Shown here piece after piece: positions 1 through 5,141 of a stretch of 5,141 nt of DNA. The DNA comes from Lysobacteraceae bacterium (lineage in GTDB: Bacteria; Pseudomonadota; Gammaproteobacteria; Xanthomonadales; Xanthomonadaceae), in the NCBI GenBank assembly GCA_003449515.1, contig DMHI01000249.1, forward strand, positions 1 to 5,141, in the 5' to 3' direction. The position numbers and the translations under genes were made by a program. Each line of letters begins with the position of its first letter. The first letter of the stretch is position 1. The notes below the pieces were generated by a model. The model was not told the DNA's origin and made no database searches. It worked only from the letters and a program-made list of their open reading frames with translations.

Positions 1-1097
1 AAATCCGGCAGCGTCGGATACGCACCGCGCCTCGGCGTCCACACGCGCAGCTGGTAGACGTAGCTCAGCACCTGCGCCACGGCCTGGTAGAGCTTCACCG
101 GGATCTCGCGCCCGAGTTCGGCCCGTGCGTGCAGCACACGCGCGAGCGGCGGCGCTTCGACGATGGCGACCCGGTGCGCGTTCGCGATCTTGCGGATGTT
201 CAGCGCGACCTCGTCCACGCCTTTCGCAACGACAATCGGCGCCTGCGCCTTCTTCGGGTCGTACTTCAGCGCCACCGCGTAGTGCGTGGGGTTGACCACC
301 ACCACATCGGCGCCCGGCACCGCGTCCATCATCCGGCGGTTGGCCATCTCCTGCTGCAGGCGGCGGATGTGGCCCTTCACCTCGGGGCGGCCATCGGTCT
401 CCTTGAGTTCCTCGAGCAGCTCCTGCCGGGTCATCTTCAGCCGGCGCTTCCAGCTCCAGAGCTGCCAGGGCACGTCGGCCACGGCGAGCAGCACCAGCAC
501 CACGCCGATGGCGACCAGCAGGCCCAGCACCAGGCCGAATCCCTGCGCCGCCGCCGCCGCCGGGTCGAGCCGCGAGAGTTGCAGCAGCTCGTCCTCGAAC
601 GCGTAGTAGTAGATCGCGCCGACCGCGCCGACCAGCAGCACGCGCAGCAGCGACTTCACGAACTCGCCCATCGCCTGCAAGCCCCAGATGCGCTTGATGC
701 CGGCGATCGGCGACAACCGCTCGAGCTGCGGCGCCATGGCCTGCGTGCTGAAGTTGAAGCCCATCACCGCCGGTGCGACGAGGGTGGCCAGCAGGCAGGC
801 CAGCATCACCGGCGCGGCGAACAGCATCAACTCGCCCACGATCAACGCGGCGCGATCGACGAGGCCCGGGCCAAGTCCGGCGCCCTGCCCCGCGCTCTCG
901 AGCGATTCGCGCATCCAGCCCTTCGCGCGGTCGGCGATCCAGCCGCCGATCGCACCGATGCCCACCACAGCGGCAAGGAAGACCGCGGCGGTGGCGAGCT
1001 CGGGCGAACGCGGGCTGTCGCCTTTCTCGCGCGCATCCTTCAACCGCTTCGGTGTCGGCTGTTCGGTTTTCTCCTGGCCACTCTCGCTCTCGGCCAT
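1..1097 (-). CDS. flhB: FlhB, flagellar export gate and substrate-switch protein (3' end cut by window edge)
   Basis: FlhB is an inner-membrane component of the flagellar type III export apparatus. It wraps the FliPQR gate and changes export from rod/hook proteins to filament proteins after cutting itself. I read 365 codons plus two bases with no stop, so only a short C-terminal tail is missing (the family is usually about 350-385 residues). The start has the typical TEQPTPKRLKDAREKG segment (residues 11-26). Four hydrophobic segments follow, near residues 33-52, 84-112, 150-167 and 187-209, then the charged cytoplasmic linker. The self-cleavage motif NPTH is at residues 269-272 (bases 282-293), the same numbering as in Salmonella FlhB, and is followed by YAVALKYD. 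The C-terminal block AELGREIPVKLYQAVAQVL (residues 326-344) is also typical. The ATG lies 3 bases after the fliR TAG stop with only a weak ribosome binding site, suggesting translational coupling. It is not the virulence paralogue of the YscU/SctU type, judging by the flagellar neighbours. Confidence 0.96.
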   Translation of the reverse strand, partial: MAESESGQEKTEQPTPKRLKDAREKGDSPRSPELATAAVFLAAVVGIGAIGGWIADRAKGWMRESLESAGQGAGLGPGLVDRAALIVGELMLFAAPVMLACLLATLVAPAVMGFNFSTQAMAPQLERLSPIAGIKRIWGLQAMGEFVKSLLRVLLVGAVGAIYYYAFEDELLQLSRLDPAAAAAQGFGLVLGLLVAIGVVLVLLAVADVPWQLWSWKRRLKMTRQELLEELKETDGRPEVKGHIRRLQQEMANRRMMDAVPGADVVVVNPTHYAVALKYDPKKAQAPIVVAKGVDEVALNIRKIANAHRVAIVEAPPLARVLHARAELGREIPVKLYQAVAQVLSYVYQLRVWTPRRGAYPTLPD

Positions 1098-1100
1098 GGC

Positions 1101-1895
1101 CTAGCCCAGCCAGCCGGTGGAGAGCGCGAAGGCGTCGCCGAGCAGGCCCTCGAGCGGACCGGCGAGCTGGCCGGTGAGTGTCGCCATCAGCAGCAGACCG
1201 AGCAGCAGCGAGGCCGGCAAGCCCAACTGGATCGGATTCAGCGCCGGCGCGGCGCGGCTCATCACGCCGAAGGCGAGGTTCACCACCAGCATGGCCAGCA
1301 CCACCGGCAAGGCGATCTGGATGCCCACGGCGAACATCCGCGCACCGAATTCGGCAATCGCGCGCAAGGCCTCGGGCGTGGGCACCCAACCCGAGGCCAG
1401 CGGCACCGCCCGCCACGAGTCGGCCAGCATCTCGACCAGCATCAGGTGCCCGTTCATCGACAGGAAGATCAGCGCGAAGCTCAGGTAGAACCACTGGCCC
1501 ACCACGCCGGCATTGGTGCCGCGCAGCGGGTCGGCGAGCACGGCGAAGCTCAGGCCGGTGCCTTGGGCGATGAACTCGCCAGCCAGCGCGCCGGCCTCGA
1601 AGGCCAGCCGCAGCACGAAGCCGATCGCCACACCGATCAGCACCTCGCGCGCCACGGTGAGCACGGTCAAGGGATCGATGCCGGGCAGGGGCGGCGGCGG
1701 GCCGGCCAGTGGTGCCATCGCGAAACCCAGCGCCAAGGCCAGCATGCCCTTGATGCGCCGCGGCACGGTGCGTGTGCCGAACAGCGGCGCCACCATCAGC
1801 ATGCCGCCCACCCGCAGGCTGGTCCAGAGCGCGGCATTGATCACGGCGAGCATGGCACTGCCGTCGAGCACGATGGCGGGAATGCCGGTGGCCAT
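1101..1895 (-). CDS. fliR: FliR, flagellar type III export gate protein
   Basis: FliR is an integral membrane protein that joins FliP and FliQ in the helical export gate core inside the MS ring. The product is 264 residues, the usual family length. It is hydrophobic throughout, with roughly six membrane segments. Recognisable family blocks are SLRVGGMLMVAPLFG near residues 26-40, GEFIAQGTGLSF at 106-117, FLSMNGHLMLVE at 144-155 and MSRAAPALNPIQLGLP at 212-227. The start chosen is the ATG at 1895, which gives the family's normal N-terminus. The frame stays open upstream to 2051, but that extension is arginine/tryptophan-rich and overlaps the end of fliQ out of frame, so I reject it. The gene begins 19 bases after fliQ and ends in TAG, 3 bases before flhB. 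No strong Shine-Dalgarno sequence is visible, so translation is probably coupled to fliQ. Confidence 0.97.
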   Translation of the reverse strand: MATGIPAIVLDGSAMLAVINAALWTSLRVGGMLMVAPLFGTRTVPRRIKGMLALALGFAMAPLAGPPPPLPGIDPLTVLTVAREVLIGVAIGFVLRLAFEAGALAGEFIAQGTGLSFAVLADPLRGTNAGVVGQWFYLSFALIFLSMNGHLMLVEMLADSWRAVPLASGWVPTPEALRAIAEFGARMFAVGIQIALPVVLAMLVVNLAFGVMSRAAPALNPIQLGLPASLLLGLLLMATLTGQLAGPLEGLLGDAFALSTGWLG

Positions 1896-1914
1896 CGCGT
1901 GGCGCGATCCGTGC

Positions 1915-2184
1915 TCAGCCGACCACGGCGGGAATGCGCTGGAACAGCGCCACGGTGAAATCGACCAGCGCACCCAGCAGCATGCTGCCGAGCGCGGCCA
2001 GCGTGACCGCCATCGCCACCGCCTTGGCGATGAACGCCACCGTGGGTTCATTGATCTGCGTGGCGGCCTGCACCAGACCCACGCCCACGCCCACCACCAG
2101 CACCACGAACAGCAGCGGTCCGCCCACGATCAAGGCCAGATCCAGTCCGGCGCGCAGCTCGGTCAACGCGGTTTCCGGGCTCAT
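1915..2184 (-). CDS. fliQ: FliQ, small flagellar export gate protein
   Basis: FliQ is a small inner-membrane protein present in several copies around the FliP/FliR core of the flagellar export gate. The product is 89 residues, exactly the usual family length. Two hydrophobic hairpin helices are visible, near residues 15-38 and 48-73, joined by the conserved loop QAATQINE (residues 39-46). The lysine after the loop (K54) is kept, but the block usually written FIPK reads FIAK here. The ATG start at 2184 overlaps the fliP TGA stop in an ATGA arrangement (bases 2181-2184), so ribosomes can pass from fliP directly to fliQ. A GGGGTG stretch (2190-2195), five bases upstream of the start, may serve as a weak ribosome binding site. 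The gene ends in TGA, 19 bases before fliR. Confidence 0.97.
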   Translation of the reverse strand: MSPETALTELRAGLDLALIVGGPLLFVVLVVGVGVGLVQAATQINEPTVAFIAKAVAMAVTLAALGSMLLGALVDFTVALFQRIPAVVG

Positions 2185-3008
2185 GCGCCCACCCCGGCGG
2201 CGATGGCCATCGGGTTGAAGCTGCCCGCCAGCGTGCCGACCACCAGCACCCAGCCATCGACCAGCACAAAGAGCAGAATCTTGAACGGTGCGGACACCAG
2301 CATCGGCGACATCATCATCATGCCCATCGACATCAGCACGCTGGCGACGACGAGGTCGATCACCACGAACGGGATGAAGATCAGGAAGCCGATCTCGAAC
2401 GCGGTCTTCAGCTCCGAGGTGATGAACGAGGCCACCAGCACGCCGAACGGAATCTCCTCCGGCGAGGTGAAGCCCTGCGTGTGCCCGGAGAGGTTGGCGA
2501 AGGTGAGCAGGTCGGTGTCGCGGATCTGCGCCAGCATGAAGGCGCGGAAGGGCTCGGATGTCGCGGCCCAGGCGGCATCGAAGGGCAGGGCGCCCTCGAG
2601 GTAGGGCTTCAGGCCGGCCGACCAGGCCTGATCGGCCACCGGCATCATCACCATCAGGGTCAGGAACAGCGCCAGACCGACGAGGATCTGGTTGCTGGGG
2701 GTCTGCCCGGTACCGAGCGCCATGCGCAGCAAGGCCAGCACCACGATGATCCGGGTGAACGCGGTGCAGGCCAGCAGCAGCGAGGGCAGCAGGGTCAGCG
2801 CGGTCATGCCGAGCAGCACCGACAGCGAGACCGACAGCTCCTCGCCGCCCATGTTGGCGATGGTCACCTCGGGCAGACCGGTGGGCTGCGGGCCGGCGGG
2901 CGCTGCCAGGCCAAGCGCGGGCAGCAGCAGGCCGGCGAGCAGCACGGCCCAACGCCATGCGCCCATGGCGAAGGGCGAAGCGGGAAGTGACGGGGAGCAG
3001 GGCGGCAC
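2181..3008 (-). CDS. fliP: FliP, flagellar type III export gate protein, GTG start
   Basis: FliP forms the pentameric core of the flagellar export gate, with FliR and FliQ completing it. From the GTG at 3008 the product is 275 residues, somewhat longer than the 245 of the enteric protein. Like other FliP proteins it has a cleavable-looking N-terminal signal: a hydrophobic stretch at residues 20-35 followed by ALGLAAPA. Family blocks include LLPSLLLACTAFTRIIVVL (73-91), GQTPSNQILVGLALFLT (101-117), ASFITSELKTAFEIGF (193-208) and LFVLVDGW (246-253). The methionine-rich loop SMGMMMMSPM (227-236) corresponds to the gate that seals the pore. The GTG is preceded by GGAGG at a 6-base distance, while the alternative ATG at 2966 (residue 15, giving 261 residues) has no ribosome binding site. 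I therefore prefer GTG, although the ATG would place the arginine closer to the start of the signal peptide. The gene follows fliO after about 70 bases and overlaps fliQ by 4. Confidence 0.96.
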   Translation of the reverse strand: MPPCSPSLPASPFAMGAWRWAVLLAGLLLPALGLAAPAGPQPTGLPEVTIANMGGEELSVSLSVLLGMTALTLLPSLLLACTAFTRIIVVLALLRMALGTGQTPSNQILVGLALFLTLMVMMPVADQAWSAGLKPYLEGALPFDAAWAATSEPFRAFMLAQIRDTDLLTFANLSGHTQGFTSPEEIPFGVLVASFITSELKTAFEIGFLIFIPFVVIDLVVASVLMSMGMMMMSPMLVSAPFKILLFVLVDGWVLVVGTLAGSFNPMAIAAGVGA

Positions 3009-3014
3009 GTCGGG

Positions 3015-3019
3015 CCTCC
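3015..3019 (-). promoter_or_regulatory. Ribosome binding site of fliP
   Basis: The minus strand reads TTGGAGGCCCGAC directly before the GTG at 3008. The GGAGG core lies 6 bases from the start codon, a normal distance. It is the best Shine-Dalgarno match in the window and sits at the only sizeable intergenic gap, where coupling to the upstream gene is least likely. It supports the GTG over the ATG 42 bases downstream. Confidence 0.7.
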
Positions 3020-3051
3020 AACGGGGATGCCGCTGGCGTGCAAGCCGCGTG

Positions 3052-3077
3052 CCGGGCGGCGCGACGCCGCGCGCCGG
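3052..3077 (-). other. GC-rich hairpin just after the fliO stop codon
   Basis: In the fliO-fliP gap, bases 3056-3061 (GCGGCG) can pair with 3065-3070 (CGCCGC) around a three-base loop. The outer CCGG at 3052-3055 can pair with CCGG at 3074-3077, leaving a three-base bulge. A competing fold pairs 3058-3062 with 3071-3075. The transcript meets this structure immediately after the fliO stop. There is no run of U after it, so it is not a standard intrinsic terminator. It could pause RNA polymerase, protect an RNA end, or be a by-product of high GC content. Only the pairing is seen; any role is inference. Confidence 0.4.
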
Positions 3078-3078
3078 A

Positions 3079-3516
3079 TCAGGCGGTGTTGTTGCTCTTC
3101 AACCGCGCCAGCAGCTCGGCGAAGCCGGCCTGCGTCGGCGCATCGAGCAGCGGCTCGGGCAGGGTGTGCAGCAGGTTGACGCTGTGCGGGGTGACGCCAA
3201 GCAGCAACTGCTGCCCGGCACAATCGACCACCACCACCCGCTCGCGCGGGCCGACCGCCAACGAGGCGACAACGCGCAGGCCCGGCAATGCCTTCAGTCC
3301 AGCGCCGGGCAGTTTCTTCAGCACGAAGGCGAGGAACAGGATCAGCGCGACCACCAGTGCCAGCGCCATCAGCGCGCCGCCGACGCCCGGGCTCTGCGGC
3401 AGCGCCTGGCCGACCTGCAGCGCCTGGGTTGCCGCGGGGGCGACGGGCACCGCCGCCGCCGTGGCAGCGGCGAACACGGCAGACAGCAGCACCGCGGCGA
3501 TGATGCGCGTCATCAT
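3079..3516 (-). CDS. fliO: FliO, flagellar export apparatus assembly protein
   Basis: FliO is a small membrane protein that helps FliP fold and assemble into its ring; it is the least conserved of the export genes. The product is 145 residues. It begins MMTRIIAAVLLSAVFAA, which looks like a signal or membrane segment (residues 4-22). An Ala/Pro/Gln-rich stretch follows, then one clear membrane helix at about residues 47-66 (GGALMALALVVALILFLAFV). This is followed by the positively charged KKLPG and a cytoplasmic domain with LRVVASLAVGPRERVVVVD (80-98) and GQQLLLGVTPHSVNLLHTLP (101-120). That domain is the recognisable FliO part. The start is one of two adjacent ATG codons at 3516 and 3513, 5 bases after the fliN TGA, with no good ribosome binding site, so coupling to fliN is likely. 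Assignment rests on the C-terminal domain and on the position between fliN and fliP. Confidence 0.93.
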   Translation of the reverse strand: MMTRIIAAVLLSAVFAAATAAAVPVAPAATQALQVGQALPQSPGVGGALMALALVVALILFLAFVLKKLPGAGLKALPGLRVVASLAVGPRERVVVVDCAGQQLLLGVTPHSVNLLHTLPEPLLDAPTQAGFAELLARLKSNNTA

Positions 3517-3521
3517 CGTGC

Positions 3522-3875
3522 TCAGCGCAGGCGCTTGATGCGCTCGCTCGGGCTGACGACTTCGGTCAGGCGCACGCCGAAGCGTTCGTTGACCACCACA
3601 ACCTCGCCCTGCGCCACCAGCGTGCCATTGACGTAGACATCCAGCGGCTCGCCGGCCATGCGCTCGAGCTCGACCACCGAGCCCTGGTTCAACTGCAGCA
3701 GATTGCGGATCGGGATGCGCGCGCGGCCCACCTCCAGCGACAGCGTCACCTGCACATCGAGGATCAGGTCGAGGTTCACGTCGGCGGCGACGGCGACGGC
3801 CGCGGCCGGTGCGGCCGGGCCGGGCGCGAGATCGCCCCACATGGCGAGATCGGCGGCGTCTTTTTCGGTGCTCAT
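3522..3875 (-). CDS. fliN: FliN, flagellar motor switch (C-ring) protein
   Basis: FliN forms the lower part of the cytoplasmic C-ring with FliM and provides the docking place for the FliH/FliI export ATPase complex. The product is 117 residues, shorter than the 137 of the enteric protein. The difference is in the N-terminal part: residues 1-32 are a short acidic segment and an Ala/Pro-rich linker. The SpoA (surface presentation of antigens) fold follows at about residues 34-115, with NLDLILDVQVTLSLEVGRA (34-52), the family segment QLNQGSVVELER (61-72), EPLDVYVNGTLVAQGEVVVV (76-95) and ERFGVRLTEV (97-106). It ends IKRLR. The start at 3875 is supported by AAGGA at a 7-base distance. The reading frame stays open far upstream inside fliM, but that part is an out-of-frame shadow. 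The gene starts 11 bases after the fliM stop. Confidence 0.97.
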   Translation of the reverse strand: MSTEKDAADLAMWGDLAPGPAAPAAAVAVAADVNLDLILDVQVTLSLEVGRARIPIRNLLQLNQGSVVELERMAGEPLDVYVNGTLVAQGEVVVVNERFGVRLTEVVSPSERIKRLR

Positions 3876-3882
3876 GGCGGGG

Positions 3883-3887
3883 TCCTT
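3883..3887 (-). promoter_or_regulatory. Ribosome binding site of fliN, touching the fliM stop
   Basis: The minus strand reads TGAAGGACCCCGCCATG. The AAGGA core lies 7 bases before the fliN ATG and shares its first A with the TGA stop of fliM. A ribosome finishing fliM would therefore be placed over the fliN start, which would help keep FliM and FliN, two parts of the same ring, in step. It also fixes the fliN start inside a much longer open frame. Confidence 0.65.
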
Positions 3888-4870
3888 CAGTGCGTCGCGC
3901 GCTTGCTGTGCGTCGGCGTGATGCGGGTGATCTTCACGGCGTTCTTGCCCTGGTGATGGCCGAACTCGCCCTCGAACAAGGGCAGGCCCTCCACGCAGAG
4001 CGGAATGCGCGGCGCCACGTCGATGGGCAGCACATCGCCCACCTTCAGGGCCACCAGCTGGCGCACGCTCAAGGTGCGGCGCGCCAGCACGCCCGCCACA
4101 TCGAGCTCGGCGAGATTCACGCCCTCGCGCAGTTGCATCGGGAAGTTCTCGTCCTTCTCCGAGCGGTCGGAGGCGATGCCGGCATCCAGCAGCTCGCGGA
4201 TCGGTTCGAGCATCGAATACGGCAGGGTCACATGCATCTCGCCGCCGCCACCCTCCAGCTCGACGTGGAACTTGCTCACCACCACGTACTCGCGCGGGCT
4301 GACGATGCTGGCGAAATGCGGATTCACCTCCGAGCTGGTGTACTCGAACTCGAGCGGCATCACCGGCGCCCAGGCTTCGGTGAGGTCGGCGAAGGCCTGC
4401 TTGAGCATCAGCTGGATGACGCGCATCTCGGTGGGCGTGAACTCGCGGCCCTCGATCTTTGCCGGGAAGCGCCCGGCGCCACCGAAGAAGTTGTCGAGCA
4501 CCGCGAACACCAGGGTGGGCTCGAACACGACGAGACCGGTACCGCGCAGCGGCTTGACCTTGATGAGATTGAGGTTGGTCGGGACGTACAGCGTGTGCAG
4601 GTAGTCGGCGAACTTCATCAGTTCGACACCGCGCACCGAGAGGTCGGCCGAGCGCCTGAGCAGGTTGAACAGGCCGATCCGCCACATGCGGGCGAAGCGC
4701 TCGTTGACCATCTCGAGCGTCGGCATCCGGCCGCGCACGATGCGGTCCTGGGTGGCGAAGTCGAAGGACCGCGCGACACCCGGATCGGGCGCGCCCTCGG
4801 TCTCGACCGCGCCGGAGTCCACCCCGTGCAGCAGCGCGTCGATCTCGTCCTGGGAGAGCAGATCGCTCAT
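3887..4870 (-). CDS. fliM: FliM, flagellar motor switch protein (CheY-P target)
   Basis: FliM sits in the C-ring between FliG and FliN and changes motor direction when phosphorylated CheY binds its N-terminus. The product is 327 residues, normal for the family (enteric FliM is 334). The CheY-binding peptide LSQDEIDALL is at residues 5-14, followed by a short variable linker. The middle domain (about 40-230) contains the FliG-contacting motif GGAG at 130-133 within NFFGGAGRFPAKIEGREFTP, and the conserved NPHFASIVSP at 183-192. The C-terminal SpoA domain that pairs with FliN covers about 250-320 (VNLAELDVAGVLARRTLSV, then LKVGDVLPID). The ATG at 4870 gives the canonical N-terminus. It lies 10 bases after the fliL stop without a clear Shine-Dalgarno sequence, so coupling to fliL is likely. 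The intact CheY-binding peptide implies a chemotaxis-controlled motor. Confidence 0.98.
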   Translation of the reverse strand: MSDLLSQDEIDALLHGVDSGAVETEGAPDPGVARSFDFATQDRIVRGRMPTLEMVNERFARMWRIGLFNLLRRSADLSVRGVELMKFADYLHTLYVPTNLNLIKVKPLRGTGLVVFEPTLVFAVLDNFFGGAGRFPAKIEGREFTPTEMRVIQLMLKQAFADLTEAWAPVMPLEFEYTSSEVNPHFASIVSPREYVVVSKFHVELEGGGGEMHVTLPYSMLEPIRELLDAGIASDRSEKDENFPMQLREGVNLAELDVAGVLARRTLSVRQLVALKVGDVLPIDVAPRIPLCVEGLPLFEGEFGHHQGKNAVKITRITPTHSKRATH

Positions 4871-4880
4871 GGGCCGGGAA

Positions 4881-5141
4881 TCACTGGGTCACGAAACTGG
4901 TGAACAGCAGGGCGCTGACGACATCGTTCTTCCCGGTCTCCGCCTCCAGCACGCGGTTGGCTTCATCGAGCGCGGTCTTCTGCAGCGTGACCATCACATC
5001 GGGCGCGGCGAGCTGCTCGGCCGTGGTCTGGCGCAGCAGCACCAGCAGGCCGCTGCGGATCGCCGGCAGGTGGGCCTCGATGGCCTTCTGTCCTTCTTCG
5101 CTGCGGGTGGCGAGCTGCACCTCCACCTGCAGGAAGCGCGA
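4881..5141 (-). CDS. fliL: FliL, basal body/stator-associated protein (C-terminal part only)
   Basis: FliL is a single-pass inner-membrane protein whose periplasmic domain surrounds and supports the motor's stator units. Only the last 86 residues are in the window; the cytoplasmic tail, membrane helix and start lie beyond the right edge. The visible part begins SRFLQVEVQLATRSEEG, matching the family's conserved strand, continues with the helix region HLPAIRSGLLVLLRQTTAEQL, and ends SALLFTSFVTQ, close to the usual C-terminal motif of FliL (ALYFTSFVxQ type). An internal GTG at 5126 could be mistaken for a start, but the frame is open to the edge and the conserved domain extends through it. The gene ends in TGA, 10 bases before fliM, and is the first gene of the operon part seen here. 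Confidence 0.92.
   Translation of the reverse strand, partial: SRFLQVEVQLATRSEEGQKAIEAHLPAIRSGLLVLLRQTTAEQLAAPDVMVTLQKTALDEANRVLEAETGKNDVVSALLFTSFVTQ

Noticed and set aside
536..563. A GCC/GGC triplet run inside flhB as a possible repeat
   Set aside because: It encodes five alanines (about residues 180-184) in a loop before a membrane helix; too short and ordinary in GC-rich DNA to call a repeat element.
129..1958. A 609-codon open frame on the plus strand, antisense to flhB, fliR and the end of fliQ
   Set aside because: Its first codon positions pair with the third positions of flhB and fliR, which share a frame. A stop would need an A at the wobble position, rare in this GC-rich DNA, so a long open frame is expected. 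The protein is full of His, Arg, Gln and Gly with no recognisable domain, and the opposite strand is clearly coding.
1513..2604. A 363-codon plus-strand open frame over fliR, fliQ and fliP
   Set aside because: Low-complexity Ser/Thr/Ala/Pro-rich translation that crosses several real genes on the other strand; a composition shadow.
1915..3021. A 368-codon minus-strand frame suggesting a FliP-FliQ fusion
   Set aside because: Only the last 89 codons are FliQ. The upstream part is an out-of-frame, Arg/Ala-rich reading of fliP, and fliQ has its own ATG in an ATGA overlap.
3052..3077. Intrinsic terminator between fliO and fliP
   Set aside because: The hairpin is real on paper but no U-rich run follows, and fliP to flhB need transcription from upstream or from a promoter I cannot see.
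3522..4685. A 387-codon minus-strand frame suggesting a long FliN
   Set aside because: The N-terminal 270 codons are an out-of-frame reading of fliM. The ATG at 3875 with its AAGGA site gives a normal FliN.
3809..4903. A 364-codon plus-strand open frame antisense to fliM and fliN
   Set aside because: His/Arg/Glu-rich translation with no domain, again opposite to well-conserved genes.

Overview
This window is one uninterrupted block of flagellar genes, all on the minus strand, so the transcript reads from the right edge of the window to the left. In transcription order the genes are fliL (3' end only), fliM, fliN, fliO, fliP, fliQ, fliR and flhB (almost complete, cut by the left edge). Every gene was identified from its own protein sequence, and the order matches the fliLMNOPQR operon followed directly by flhB.

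The DNA is very GC-rich, with G or C at most third codon positions. The order with flhB immediately after fliR, together with the protein sequences, points to a Gram-negative proteobacterium with polar-type flagella. My best guess is a gammaproteobacterium near the Xanthomonadales, but this is inferred from resemblance and no tree was made.

Right part (about 3522-5141): the end of fliL (stator and basal-body membrane protein), then fliM and fliN, which build the switch complex or C-ring. FliM binds phosphorylated CheY through its N-terminus and sets the direction of rotation. Middle and left part (about 1-3516): fliO, fliP, fliQ, fliR and flhB. FliP, FliQ and FliR form the export gate of the flagellar type III secretion system, FliO helps FliP assemble, and FlhB surrounds the gate entrance and switches substrate specificity by cutting itself at an NPTH site.

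The genes are packed tightly. Gaps are 3-19 bases, fliP and fliQ overlap by 4 bases (ATGA), and the only larger gap is about 70 bases between fliO and fliP. That gap holds a GC-rich hairpin and a good ribosome binding site for a GTG start of fliP. There is no stretch above 300 bases without a gene, and I saw no RNA gene, mobile element, CRISPR array, large repeat or intrinsic terminator. The operon promoter must lie outside the window, upstream of fliL. I see an ordinary, intact core flagellar operon and no sign of an undescribed system. The findings below are small deviations and start-site or regulatory questions.
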